Shown: piece by piece, positions 14,203-22,451 of the stretch
Position numbering within the stretch: the first letter of the stretch is position 1
How the letters are laid out: the number at the start of each line of letters is the position of its first letter
Assembly (NCBI GenBank): GCA_003649495.1
Contig: QMRZ01000004.1
Location: forward strand, 1-29,363
DNA: 29,363 bases
Source: Thermoprotei archaeon
GTDB taxonomy: Archaea > Thermoproteota > Thermoprotei > Thermofilales > Thermofilaceae
Direction of reading: 5' to 3'
Notes under the pieces: generated by a model
What the model saw: only the letters and a program-made list of their open reading frames with translations
The model's database searches: none
What the model was told of the DNA's origin: nothing
Program-made: the position numbers and the translations under genes

Positions 14203-15603
14203 TGACGTTGTGGGGTGTGTGGGGCTGGCCAAGATGATTTGCGCTACCCACAGCGCTGCTATAGCTAGGGGGAGGGATAGTGGGAGTACCATTAGGAGCA
14301 GTAACGAGTCCGTGGGCCTAATGGCATGTATGGTCATAGCCGCGCTGATTACGTCTAATGTGTAGTGGGCGAATATCGCCGAGAGGAGCCCCCACCTCAG
14401 GTAGGCCAGCGAGAGGATTATCGCCACAGCCAGCGCCTGCAGCAGCTTAGCCTGAGCTGGGTAAAGTGGATAGGGCACGTAGAGTACGGCAAAGATTGCC
14501 GATGATATGGCCACTGACTGGAGCTTACTCCTCGTGAGCTCGTAGAATAGCAGCAGGAGCATGAACCTGAATATTATCTCCTCCCCGATAGCGGAGGCTG
14601 CTGACACCACGGCGAGCTCAAGCCATGGGGGGCTTGAGTTAAGGGCCTCCTCGATGACTGGCGCGCCGAGGGGAAGCAAGAGCCAGAGCTCCGAGAACAG
14701 GTTAAATAGGATCTCTGATAGTGCAGCTAGTATTACCCCCAGGGCTAAGCCAAGACACCAGCTCTTAATGGCGTCGCTAAACCCAGGAACTTTAATGGGC
14801 CTAGTCTTGGCCTTAATGGCCAGCCCGGCTATCAAGGCCATGGAGGATAACATGCTGTAGATCATGCCGGAGTAGACTACGCTAAATGCCGCGCGGAGAG
14901 TTGGGGCAGCTCTAGCCTTGCCCAGCTTATAGGGCATCAATAAAGCGCACTGAGCGACGAGCATTGCCGCGAGCATTGAGAACGTCAGAAGCACTAGCCT
15001 AACCTTAGGGAGGGGCACTCTCAGCACGACAGCTATTATCAGGGAGGAGAGCAGCAAGGCTTGAAACCCCATCCTAGCCAGCGCAACTACGCCTCTCCAC
15101 CTCCTAGCCTCGACCAAGGCCATGGAGCAGAGCCGCGAGCGAGGTAGCTCACAGCTCAGGTTCAAGGCTTTGTCAAGCTCGAGCTGGAAGTGACCCGGCT
15201 CAGCCCCCTTAATCAAGGTGATGGATGCGTCTAACGCCTTATCGCTGGCGACATAAGTCAGGTTAACGTATAGCGAGCTAAAGCCTAGCGTCGCGTCAAC
15301 CCTAAGCTCGTAGACCAGCGAAATACCGTCGTAAAGCCTTACTACCCACTCCTTACCCCTGTACCTGTCCATCGACCGCGCGGCATCCGCATAGAAGGCA
15401 CAGACGCTAACTCCCCTCACCTCGAAGAACACGAGCCTAGTGTAATCGCCCCCCAGCCCCAATGCTCTCTCAAGCCCCCTCGAGAACTCCTCCACGCGCA
15501 CGCGATTAAACACCTCATTAAACGCGGGGCAGGGAGGTACTGAGAGACACAGCAGCAGAGAGGCAAGTGCTAGTGCCGCTACTGCGATATACTCGGCGCG
15601 CAC
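14197..15603 (-). CDS. CPBP-family intramembrane protease (CAAX/Abi type)
   Basis: A 468-residue membrane protein. After a signal-like first helix comes an extracytoplasmic domain of about 130 residues, then many helices. The protease-like part carries motif 1 as Glu341-Glu342 with Arg346 (EEIIFR) and motif 3 as His413 and Asp417 (HYTLD). The usual motif 2 (FxxxH) appears as Phe-x-x-x-Tyr in 'FAVLY', so one expected His is missing. Related proteins remove CAAX tripeptides or act in bacteriocin and phage defence; the archaeal role is unknown. The start is the GTG at 15603, with no good Shine-Dalgarno sequence. Its stop overlaps the promoter of the next gene. Confidence 0.85.
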   Translation of the reverse strand: MRAEYIAVAALALASLLLCLSVPPCPAFNEVFNRVRVEEFSRGLERALGLGGDYTRLVFFEVRGVSVCAFYADAARSMDRYRGKEWVVRLYDGISLVYELRVDATLGFSSLYVNLTYVASDKALDASITLIKGAEPGHFQLELDKALNLSCELPRSRLCSMALVEARRWRGVVALARMGFQALLLSSLIIAVVLRVPLPKVRLVLLTFSMLAAMLVAQCALLMPYKLGKARAAPTLRAAFSVVYSGMIYSMLSSMALIAGLAIKAKTRPIKVPGFSDAIKSWCLGLALGVILAALSEILFNLFSELWLLLPLGAPVIEEALNSSPPWLELAVVSAASAIGEEIIFRFMLLLLFYELTRSKLQSVAISSAIFAVLYVPYPLYPAQAKLLQALAVAIILSLAYLRWGLLSAIFAHYTLDVISAAMTIHAIRPTDSLLLLMVLPLSLPLAIAALWVAQIILASPTHPTTSV

Positions 15604-15682
15604 CTCTCTTTTAAAGTGTCTGGGGATGAATTAAAGGATTGCTATTCTCTGAACGCCGAAAGTTTCATTTAGCCTAGTCATC

Positions 15683-15690
15683 CTTTTTAA
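15683..15690 (+). promoter_or_regulatory. TATA box for the rod-shaped RNA
   Basis: CTTTTTAA is centred at about 15687, 26 bases before G15713, the first paired base of the RNA rod. The fit between promoter spacing and structure start supports transcription of this RNA from its own promoter. Confidence 0.55.
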
Positions 15691-15710
15691 CCTCGCATGG
15701 ACTCTTAATC

Positions 15711-15848
15711 TCGCCGGGCGGGAGGTGGAGGATAACGCGAGACCGCCACCTCCCGAGGACTCAAACCGGCTCTGGGCGATGGCTCAGGGCCGGTAAGAGT
15801 CCACGGGAAGAGGCGGAATCGCGCTATCCCCCATCTCCCGCCCGGCCG
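15711..15848 (+). ncRNA. unidentified rod-shaped structured RNA or long structured leader
   Basis: Bases 15713-15846 fold into one uninterrupted hairpin of about 52 pairs. Reading inward: 16 pairs (15713-15728 with 15831-15846, one G-U), an A/C mismatch, 5 pairs, an A/C mismatch, 4 pairs, a 3x3 loop, 5 pairs, a 4x4 loop, 4 pairs, an A/A mismatch, 6 pairs, an AA/AA loop, 6 pairs, one U/G position, 6 pairs and a GATG loop. Every internal loop is symmetric. A competing 10-bp hairpin joins 15719-15728 and 15746-15755. It lacks the conserved cores of RNase P and SRP RNA, and the box motifs of C/D and H/ACA RNAs. It ends about 30 bases before the zinc-ribbon gene, so it may be a free RNA or that gene's leader. 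Confidence 0.65.
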
Positions 15849-15875
15849 CCTTCTACCTTCTATTCCTGACAGCGG

Positions 15876-16256
15876 GTGTGCTCATTGGAGCGCTGTCCCA
15901 AGTGCGGGAGAGAAGGAAAGAGATCCGTTAAGAAGGTTGTAAGCAAGGGGAAAGTGTATTGGTATGAGGTCTTCAGGCATTCTGATGGCTCTGTATGCAT
16001 CATTAGGAGGCTGAGTGAGGAGGAAGTAGAGGCGCTGAGACCCTCAGTGAGTAGGCTTGAGTACGAGCTTTTAGGTGCTAAGCGCCTCATAGAGCTGCTC
16101 CTAGAGGAGGTATGGCGTAGGGAGGAGGCCCTCCTATCCGCTAGAGATGAGGCGTTGAGGACGTTATACGTGGCTAAGCTGTATTTAAATCATGTAGCTA
16201 AGCTTGTTGAGGCCCTAGTTGAAGGCGAGGATTTATCATCGGGGGAGGGTAGTTGA
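15876..16256 (+). CDS. zinc-ribbon/coiled-coil hypothetical protein
   Basis: A 126-residue protein. The first 45 residues look like a small zinc-binding domain with Cys7-x-x-Cys10 (CPKCG) and His35 and Cys41 as possible further ligands. The rest (about 47-118) is a long charged helix rich in Glu, Arg and Leu, likely coiled coil. The family is not known to me. The GTG at 15876 is used here; a TTG at 15885, 6 bases after GGGTG, gives the more typical 'MERCPKCG' beginning. It overlaps the next gene by 4 bases (TTGA), so the two are coupled. The structured RNA lies just upstream and may regulate it. Confidence 0.75.
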   Translation: MCSLERCPKCGREGKRSVKKVVSKGKVYWYEVFRHSDGSVCIIRRLSEEEVEALRPSVSRLEYELLGAKRLIELLLEEVWRREEALLSARDEALRTLYVAKLYLNHVAKLVEALVEGEDLSSGEGS

Positions 16257-16840
16257 GTAATGTGAAGTACGCTCTATTGATAATAGACATGTTAGAGGAG
16301 TTTGTGAGGGGGAGGCTCAGGGCAGAGGCGGCGGAGCGGATAATACCGAACATCTCCAGACTGCTGGAATTCTCCAGGTCAGCCGGCATTCCCGTTATAT
16401 ATGCTGTTGATAGCCACTACGCCAAGATAGATAAGGAGTTTGAGCTGTGGGGGCCTCACGCCATTAGGGGTAGTGCCGAAGCCAAGGTCGTTAAGGAGCT
16501 GGAACCAAGAGAGGATGAGTATATCGTCCATAAGAGGAGGTATGACGCGTTCTTTGGCACCGACCTCGATCTACTCCTGAGAGAGTTAGGCGTAACTACA
16601 TTGATAGTGACCGGCATACACACGCACATATGTGTTCAACAGACAGCTGTTGGCGCGTTTTACAGGGGTTATAAGATAGTTGTGCCCGTAGACTGCGTAG
16701 CGGCGGCTAGCAGGGAGTGGCACGAGCGGGGACTCGAGTATATGAGGGCGTTCCTAGGAGCTGAGCTGGTGAGCTCTGATAAGCTCATAGAGAGGCTGAA
16801 GAGAGAGCTCGGTAGCCCACCCTCCAGCCAGTACTTGTAA
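16253..16840 (+). CDS. isochorismatase-like cysteine hydrolase (nicotinamidase-related)
   Basis: A soluble hydrolase of 195 residues. The triad of the family is visible: Asp12 in 'LLIIDML', Lys94 in 'IVHKRRYDAF' and Cys127 in 'THICVQQTA'. The metal-site pattern of nicotinamidases is suggested by Asp53-Ser-His55. Members hydrolyse nicotinamide, carbamoyl compounds or isochorismate; the exact substrate is open. The TTG at 16253 overlaps the upstream TGA and follows GGGGGAGGG closely; a GTG at 16262 is possible. Confidence 0.87.
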   Translation: MSNVKYALLIIDMLEEFVRGRLRAEAAERIIPNISRLLEFSRSAGIPVIYAVDSHYAKIDKEFELWGPHAIRGSAEAKVVKELEPREDEYIVHKRRYDAFFGTDLDLLLRELGVTTLIVTGIHTHICVQQTAVGAFYRGYKIVVPVDCVAAASREWHERGLEYMRAFLGAELVSSDKLIERLKRELGSPPSSQYL

Positions 16841-16989
16841 GGAATTACACTAGGCACTATGAAAGATGTACGGCACAGGTACATGCGCCTACCCCGGAAG
16901 GCAACCTGCTGCCGTAAGCGTGAGCTAAAAATACTGCCTAAGGTTTTCATCGTCCACGCGGCCAGTTCTTAAGCGAGTGATAAGGCCAG

Positions 16990-17829
16990 CTAGCTCCATA
17001 TGCGCCTATAATCTTCGAGTAGCTTCCTCCTCACGACATGCGTGTAAACCTGAGTAGTCTTAAGGCTGGCATGGCCTAGTAACTCCTGTATCTCTCTAAT
17101 GTCCATACCCCGCGTAAGTGAGTGTGTAGCAAAGCTATGTCTCAGCACGTGAGGGGTAACCCTCTTCCTTATCCCTGCAGCCTTGGCTAGGGTCCTAACT
17201 ATTCTCTCAACAGTCACGTAGTGAATATGCCCGCCTCCCCTACCGGGGAATAAGTACTCATCGGGTCTCATGTGCTTTAGGTATTCTACTAGGAGCGAGT
17301 GAGTTTTCCCGTTGAAAAACACGACCCGCTCCTTGCCCCCCTTGCCTCTAACTCTAATACTCCTCTCCTCTAAGTTCACGTCAGAAACTCTCACGTTCAC
17401 AAGCTCACTAACCCTCATGCCAGTCGAGTAGAGCATCGAGACTATCAGCTTGTCTCTGAGGTTACTAGCCGCGTTAATCATTGCCTCCACCTCATCGGAA
17501 GTTAGGTAGCGTGGAAGCTCGGAGGGTCTTCTCGGTAGTTCAAAACCCCTCAGGTTGCCTCCCAGACCGAGGTACTCCATGAAGCGCTTCACAGCTACAG
17601 CTGCGGTGTAAACGCTTCTCTCGCTATACCCTGAGGCTCTGAGCTTGGCTAGAAATGCATCAACATCCCATGTGGTAGCATCTTTAACGTGCTTATTGCC
17701 CAGGTACTCGATGAACTTCTTCAACAGGCTTTTGAATGTCTTGATGGTATTTGGAGACCTGTTCCTCGCTAGCAGATGGGCAATGTACAGCTCTAAGAGC
17801 TGTACATTGCTGTACTCCTCAACCTTCAT
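16990..17829 (-). CDS. xerA: tyrosine recombinase XerA
   Basis: Full-length tyrosine recombinase of 279 residues. A SAM-like N-terminal core-binding domain (about 8-90) precedes the catalytic domain with Arg139 (TGMRVSEL), a Lys near 163-165, His227-x-x-Arg230, His253 (LLGH) and Tyr262 (QVYTH). All catalytic residues are present. Archaeal XerA resolves chromosome dimers at dif. Its ATG overlaps the stop of the BFN-family gene (ATGA), so the two are cotranscribed. Codons 7-17 contain a perfect 31-base palindrome (17780-17810). No dif-like 11-6-11 sequence was recognised in the window. Confidence 0.92.
   Translation of the reverse strand: MKVEEYSNVQLLELYIAHLLARNRSPNTIKTFKSLLKKFIEYLGNKHVKDATTWDVDAFLAKLRASGYSERSVYTAAVAVKRFMEYLGLGGNLRGFELPRRPSELPRYLTSDEVEAMINAASNLRDKLIVSMLYSTGMRVSELVNVRVSDVNLEERSIRVRGKGGKERVVFFNGKTHSLLVEYLKHMRPDEYLFPGRGGGHIHYVTVERIVRTLAKAAGIRKRVTPHVLRHSFATHSLTRGMDIREIQELLGHASLKTTQVYTHVVRRKLLEDYRRIWS
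17780..17810. repeat. 31-base perfect palindrome inside xerA
   Basis: Two 14-base arms (17780-17793 and 17797-17810, reading GCAATGTACAGCTC and its complement) flank a TAA spacer. It lies 19 bases after the xerA start codon. In mRNA it would form a strong hairpin near the translation start; in DNA it could bind a dimeric protein or XerA itself. Confidence 0.75.
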
Positions 17830-18320
17830 GGGGAGCCCAGTCTCTCCTTCAAGTCCTCCTCGTTAACCGCGTACTTCCTGAGCTTCTCGTTAATTAGGAT
17901 GGGCGCATTAGCCCTGACTGCTATGGCGACCGAGTCGCTGGGCCTGGCGTCTACGTAGTACCGCTTTATCTTCCCGTTGACCTCCTGGCAGAGTACGATG
18001 GTTGCCGTGTAGACGTTGTTGAGGAGCGCGTCGATTGTCACCTTCTCCACTTTAACATCAAGCGTGTCCAGTATGGAAATTATCAGGTCGTGAGTCATGG
18101 GCCTCTGCGTAGCTACGTTATATAGGGCCCTAGCTATCGCTTCAGCTTCGGGCCTGCCGATATATATTGGCAGCACGTAATCTCCCCAGCCCTCCCCCTT
18201 CAGCAGCATCACTGCAGAGGGATACTCAATGCCACCAGTCCTTATCACGAGGCTGTAGAGACCGACGAGTTGGGCATTAGTGTACTCTTCTCCTCCCTTA
18301 AGCTCCCTGGATTTAGGCAT
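17826..18320 (-). CDS. bifunctional nuclease (BFN/DUF151) family protein
   Basis: A 164-residue protein with the BFN domain. It shows 'PSAVMLL...YVLPIYIGRPEAEAIARAL', 'RPMTHDLIISILDTLDVKVEKVTI', 'YTATI' and 'YVDARPSDSVAIAVRANAPIL'. These match the conserved blocks of the family, including the Ala-Arg-Pro-Ser-Asp-Ser-Val-Ala signature. Plant and bacterial members have reported DNase and RNase activity; archaeal roles are not established. Its start ATG at 18320 is clear and its stop overlaps xerA. The genetic link to a recombinase suggests a DNA-maintenance role, which is inference. Confidence 0.88.
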   Translation of the reverse strand: MPKSRELKGGEEYTNAQLVGLYSLVIRTGGIEYPSAVMLLKGEGWGDYVLPIYIGRPEAEAIARALYNVATQRPMTHDLIISILDTLDVKVEKVTIDALLNNVYTATIVLCQEVNGKIKRYYVDARPSDSVAIAVRANAPILINEKLRKYAVNEEDLKERLGSP

Positions 18321-18364
18321 GCTCTCACTAGAATAGGAGCTGGGAGCCCTTTAAACCTTTGAGG

Positions 18365-19024
18365 CTACCAGAAGCCGAGGGACATTAATCCTTCATCACT
18401 GAATAGTGCTATCTCAAGCTTTAACGTCACTAGAGGCCCCTTGTACTTCACTAGGGACCTGACACGCTTGATTACCTCGTCAAGTAGCAGAGCAGGATTC
18501 CTCTCTAGGGCTCTCTTAACCTCCTCGGGGCTGCTAGCCCTGTTCAACATGTGGTACAAGGCTCCCCTCACAACGCTATCGGATAGGAGGTTAGTGAAGC
18601 AGACTTCACCGCTCCTGATGAGCGAGCCTAGCGCGAAGCGCTTAGCCTCCCCTATTATCGGCAGCCCTTGTAGTGCTGCTGTCCGCCTCCTTATCTTCTC
18701 AACTAACGACTCGTCCTCCCTGTCTCCCATTGCTAGCCTCACTCTCTGCCTCCACTTCAGGGCCCACACGCTAAACCAATCGTCAAGGAGGTGAGCTAGC
18801 TTGAGGGGCTCCCTCTCGCTTAGCACCTCGAGATAGAATGAAGCTCTCTCGTCGGGAGAGTAATCGTAGATGAAGCCCTGCTCGACTTTAACGTAGTTGA
18901 AGAAATCCTCGGTGGATACTCTTAACATGAAGCTCCTCTCAGCTCTATTGAGGTTACCGAACTCGTTGATCAGCCTCCTGGAGAGCATCGTTGCGAGCGC
19001 TGCTCTTAATCCCCTGCTGAGCAT
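18365..19024 (-). CDS. conserved hypothetical helical protein
   Basis: A 219-residue protein I cannot assign. It appears almost wholly alpha-helical, Arg/Leu-rich, without membrane segments, Cys pairs or Walker motifs. Distinct stretches are 'FYLEVLSEREPLKLAHLLDD' and 'WALKWRQRVRLAMGD'. The ATG at 19024 has a very good GGAGGAGG 6 bases upstream and a TATA box (minus strand, about 19059-19068). It is 45 bases upstream of the BFN gene on the same strand, so it may head an operon with BFN and xerA. Confidence 0.75.
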   Translation of the reverse strand: MLSRGLRAALATMLSRRLINEFGNLNRAERSFMLRVSTEDFFNYVKVEQGFIYDYSPDERASFYLEVLSEREPLKLAHLLDDWFSVWALKWRQRVRLAMGDREDESLVEKIRRRTAALQGLPIIGEAKRFALGSLIRSGEVCFTNLLSDSVVRGALYHMLNRASSPEEVKRALERNPALLLDEVIKRVRSLVKYKGPLVTLKLEIALFSDEGLMSLGFW

Positions 19025-19258
19025 GGGGCGCCTCCTCCGGAGCTTACGTTACGCGCCCCTATAAATGGTTCCCGCTGTGCACCGTACATGTTTGCGAGGA
19101 AAGGGGCTTAGCAGTATAAAGTTTTAAGTGGCTGTGATGGGCTAAGGTGATCAGGGGGATGAGCGGGCGACGGTCTCGTGATCTGTGAAGAATCTTTTCG
19201 CCAGCGACCCCCCAGCTCCTAGCGTCATGAATTAGTACCCAGCCATTACGAGTAGAAT
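19025..19258. other. divergent intergenic region
   Basis: About 234 bases between two divergent genes. The left side holds the TATA box and Shine-Dalgarno sequence of the leftward gene. A second TATA-like element (TATAAAGTTTTAAG, about 19112-19125) points right, but the DegT gene starts more than 130 bases later, so that transcript would have a long leader or encode a small RNA. No defined structure was recognised. Confidence 0.35.
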
Positions 19259-20479
19259 GTGGCAGAGGTACCGGCAATAGAGGGGGGCAAGCCTATCAGG
19301 GAGAAGCCGATAACTGTTAAGCCTCCAGTTGATCTCGATGAGGTGATCGAAGTACTATCCGTGATTAGAGATGGGGCCTTATCTATGTTAAGGGGGAGCA
19401 GAGTTAAGATGTTTGAGGAGGAGTTCGCGCGCTTTATCGGAGTGAAGCACGTAATCGCAGTTTCAAGCGGCACTGCGGCGCTCCATGTGGCGCTTAAGGC
19501 CATGGGTGTGGGGCCAGGTGATGAAGTCATAGTGCCCCCATTCACCTTCGTGGCGACTGCGACCGCTGTCCTGCACTCTAATGCAGTCCCTGTGTTCGCG
19601 GATATTGACAGGGAGACACTGAACATAGATCCAGCGAGTGTGGAGGAGAGAGTGACTGAGAGAACTAAGGTGATAATTCCAGTGCACTTATGTGGCTTGC
19701 CAGCGGAGATGGACGAGATAATGAAGATAGCTAAGGCTCATGGGCTTAAAGTACTCGAGGATGCGGCTCAGGCTATAGGTGCCGAGTATAGAGGAGTTAA
19801 GGTTGGAGCGATAGGGGATGCAGGCGCGTTCAGCTTCTATCAATCTAAGAACATCACTACAGGCGGAGAGGGCGGAGCCATCACTACTAATGATGACGAC
19901 CTAGCCGAGAAAGCGAGGCTGATACGTCACCACGGGGAGCCCCGCTGGTACCACTACATACTGCTCGGCTATAATTATAGGATGACTGAGATGCAGGCGG
20001 CCTTCGGCCTAGCTCAGCTGAGGAAGGTAGATAAGTTGAATGAAAGGAGGAGGGAGATCGCGAAGATATACCACGAGGAGCTATCTAAGGTCGATTGCTT
20101 AATCCTCCCTCACGAGCCCGATCACGTGAGGCACGCCTGGCACATTTACAACGTCCTCTTAGACCTGGATAAGGTGAGAGTATCTAGAGATAAGTTCGTA
20201 GAGGCAGTGAGGAGGGAGAATGTCCCCATTAGCGTCGCATACCCCACAGTCCTATACCTGGAGCCTCTCTTCAGGGAGAAGATAGGCCATGGGAGGGGCT
20301 GTCCGTGGAGCTGTCCGTTCTACGGCAGGAACATCGAGTATAAGAGGGGGCTGTGCCCCAATGCTGAGTGGGTCTCAGAGAGGGTATTCACGCTCACCAC
20401 GATGCCCTCACTCACAGACGAGGAAGCCCTGGACATAGCTAGGGCAGTCGTTAAGGTGGCTAAGTATTACATGCGTTAA
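19259..20479 (+). CDS. DegT/DnrJ/EryC1/StrS-family aminotransferase
   Basis: A PLP enzyme of 406 residues that typically aminates keto-sugars or related cyclitols for surface glycans or secondary products. It shows SSGTAALHVAL near 69-79, 'PPFTFVATA' near 93-101, 'EDAAQAIGAEY' near 167-177 and the PLP lysine in FYQSKNITTGEGG-type sequence (Lys197). The C-terminal third carries a Cys-rich insertion (CPWSCPF and LCPNAEW) that may bind metal. The GTG at 19259 is fixed by a stop two codons upstream. No other sugar-modifying genes lie nearby. It overlaps the end of the convergent sufS by 4 bases. Confidence 0.88.
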   Translation: MAEVPAIEGGKPIREKPITVKPPVDLDEVIEVLSVIRDGALSMLRGSRVKMFEEEFARFIGVKHVIAVSSGTAALHVALKAMGVGPGDEVIVPPFTFVATATAVLHSNAVPVFADIDRETLNIDPASVEERVTERTKVIIPVHLCGLPAEMDEIMKIAKAHGLKVLEDAAQAIGAEYRGVKVGAIGDAGAFSFYQSKNITTGGEGGAITTNDDDLAEKARLIRHHGEPRWYHYILLGYNYRMTEMQAAFGLAQLRKVDKLNERRREIAKIYHEELSKVDCLILPHEPDHVRHAWHIYNVLLDLDKVRVSRDKFVEAVRRENVPISVAYPTVLYLEPLFREKIGHGRGCPWSCPFYGRNIEYKRGLCPNAEWVSERVFTLTTMPSLTDEEALDIARAVVKVAKYYMR

Positions 20480-21732
20480 TCGCCGACTATCTCCGAGGCG
20501 CGCCCCTCGACAAGCATCAATATTTTCCCTAATGCATTTATCAACGCGTCTACATCCTCCCTCGTATTGTAGATGTAGAAGCTAGCTCTCACTGTTCCCT
20601 CTACCAAGCCTAAATACTCATGCAAGGGCTGTGCACAGTGGAAGCCACTTCTAACGGCTATCCCCCTCTCGTCAAGCAGAGCGGCTACTGAGTGGGGATC
20701 TAGCCCCCTCAAATTGAAGGCTATTACACCACCCCTCTTCTCAACCTTTGAAGGCCCATATACTTCCACCCCGTTAAGCTCTCTCAGCCTCTTCAACGCA
20801 TACTGTGTCAGCTCTACCTCGTGCCTCCTCACCTCATCCATCCCTATCCTCTCCAGATACCTCACAGCCTCTGCTAGCCCTACGCCGCCCACAATGTTCG
20901 GCGTGCCAGCCTCAAACTTCCATGGCAACTCATTCCACGAGGGCCTTACAGCACCTCCAGCATACCTGACTTCACGCACCATGTCCCCCCCATAGAGGAA
21001 GGGCTCCATCTCGCTGAGCAGCTCTTCCCTGCCGTACAGGACCCCTATGCCTGTGGGCCCCAGCATCTTATGACCGCTAAAGGCTAAGAAATCACAGCCT
21101 ATCTCCCTTACGTTCACCGGCATGTGGGGGACGCTCTGAGCCCCATCTACGAGGCATATGGCATCCACTTCGTGAGCTAGCTTAGCGATACGCTTCACGT
21201 CATTTAGAGTCCCGAGCACGTTCGACACGTGAGTTACAGCCACCACGCGGGTTCTCTCGGATATGGACTCCTCGAGTTGCTCATAGTTTAACGTATAATC
21301 CTCGCCTAGCTCTACTATCCTCAGCTTAGCTCCCTTTAGTTTAGCTATAGCTACCCATGGTAGCAAGTTGCTGTGATGCTCCATTATCGTCACCACCACT
21401 TCATCTCCCTTCCTCAGCTCTCTGAGCCCCCAGGAGTAGGCTACGAGGTTTATCGCCTCAGTCGTGTTCTTCACAAACACTATCTCCCTCCAGCTCTTAG
21501 CATCAATGAACTTAGCTACCACCTCGTGGGCTTCCTCATACGCCTCGCTAGCCTCCCTGCTCAGTACATGAAGACCGCGGTGTATATTAGCATACTTTTC
21601 CTCGTAGAACTTAGCCATAGCCTCTATCACCTGCCTAGGCTTTTGGGAAGTGGCAGCGTTATCGAGGTACACTATGCGCCTCTTAACGAGTAGTGGGAAA
21701 TCCCTCCTAATCTCGTAGGGATTTAATGCCAC
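20476..21732 (-). CDS. sufS: cysteine desulfurase, SufS/CsdA type
   Basis: Group II cysteine desulfurase, 418 residues, supplying sulfur from cysteine for Fe-S clusters and thiolated RNAs. It has 'YLDNAATSQKP' near 22-32, His119-His120 (MEHHSN), 'DGAQSVPH' near 196-203, the PLP lysine in SGHKMLGPTG (Lys222) and the catalytic Cys in 'GFHCAQPLH' near 366. The GTG at 21732 lies 26 bases from a TATA box; an in-frame GTG at 21744 would add four residues. SufB, SufC or a scaffold gene is not adjacent, so its acceptor must be encoded elsewhere. Confidence 0.9.
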   Translation of the reverse strand: MALNPYEIRRDFPLLVKRRIVYLDNAATSQKPRQVIEAMAKFYEEKYANIHRGLHVLSREASEAYEEAHEVVAKFIDAKSWREIVFVKNTTEAINLVAYSWGLRELRKGDEVVVTIMEHHSNLLPWVAIAKLKGAKLRIVELGEDYTLNYEQLEESISERTRVVAVTHVSNVLGTLNDVKRIAKLAHEVDAICLVDGAQSVPHMPVNVREIGCDFLAFSGHKMLGPTGIGVLYGREELLSEMEPFLYGGDMVREVRYAGGAVRPSWNELPWKFEAGTPNIVGGVGLAEAVRYLERIGMDEVRRHEVELTQYALKRLRELNGVEVYGPSKVEKRGGVIAFNLRGLDPHSVAALLDERGIAVRSGFHCAQPLHEYLGLVEGTVRASFYIYNTREDVDALINALGKILMLVEGRASEIVGD

Positions 21733-21754
21733 ACTAGCTACCACTTTTTAACTG

Positions 21755-21762
21755 CTTAAAAG
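21755..21762 (-). promoter_or_regulatory. TATA box for sufS
   Basis: On the minus strand CTTTTAAG is centred 26 bases before the GTG at 21732, supporting that start and a leaderless transcript. Confidence 0.5.
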
Positions 21763-21974
21763 CTTTGATATGACGCTGTCACGTGAAGCCTTTTCTGTTA
21801 ATGTCCAGCCTTGAGCTCTCAGAGGAGCAATGGCTCCCTAAGCGACTAAGCAACTCCGCATAAAAAGCTAATATCCTATCGTGATCCGATGCCGTTTTCA
21901 TTTAAGAAAACCCATTACCTTTGCGCCCAAACACGGATGAGGAGTATGGAATCATGATCCCCTTAGTAATTCCC

Positions 21975-22304
21975 TTAGAAGATCTCTACATCAGCACGTT
22001 CCAGTCGTAAATGGGTCTCAGCCATGAAGTAGTACCTGCCCGGAGGAAAATTATCGTACTCGAGGATTTCTAGGTCTGGGAATTACGGATCTGAGCCATT
22101 ACACATGCCTAGGCGCTATTAACCGTTCACCACATCCGTAGCTTCATGTAGTGGATTGCATCCTCCTGTATTCGCCACGGGTGGGTTCATCACGGCTATG
22201 CACCCCCTCCACCCCGCCTGCGGGAGCTGTGCCCCCCTCGGCGAGGAGGAGGTTCACCAATAGTCCCCCTCACCTAGATCATCGAGTTCATCCCCAGCCC
22301 GACG
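21975..22304 (-). pseudogene. decayed gene with in-frame stops
   Basis: One minus-strand frame reads as protein-like sequence interrupted by stops at 22254-22256, 22119-22121 (followed by another at 22116-22118 in the same frame) and 22083-22085. The last piece ('EILEYDNFPPGRYYFMAE', then 'RLERADVEIF') and a middle piece ('RGCIAVMNPPVANTGG') have the composition of real archaeal protein; the rest is weaker. I read it as a dead gene whose family I cannot name. The evidence is residue composition only. Confidence 0.35.
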
Positions 22305-22451
22305 TCATATTACCGCCCCCCATAAAACTTGCCAAGATATAGGTAGACACACGGTACAGAAAGCTACAGCTAATGTTTCTGCTCTCATACACTCCCCTAT
22401 CTTCTCCTAGCTTGTGAGGCCTTATTATGAGAGGTGCTATCCTCTCTACGT

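Noticed and set aside
15711..15848. RNase P, SRP or 5S RNA
   Set aside because: The conserved RNase P core segments, the SRP helix 8 loop and the 5S core are not present; the structure is one unbranched rod.
17780..17810. Archaeal dif site
   Set aside because: The spacer is 3 bases with 14-base arms, not the 11-6-11 layout, and the arms do not resemble known archaeal dif arms.
19059..19277. 72-residue reading frame on the minus strand
   Set aside because: It overlaps promoters of two real genes and has an unnatural His/Ser/Leu-rich composition.
22151..22342. 63-residue reading frame on the plus strand
   Set aside because: Pro/Ser/Arg-rich composition typical of a shadow frame; the opposite strand reads more like decayed protein.
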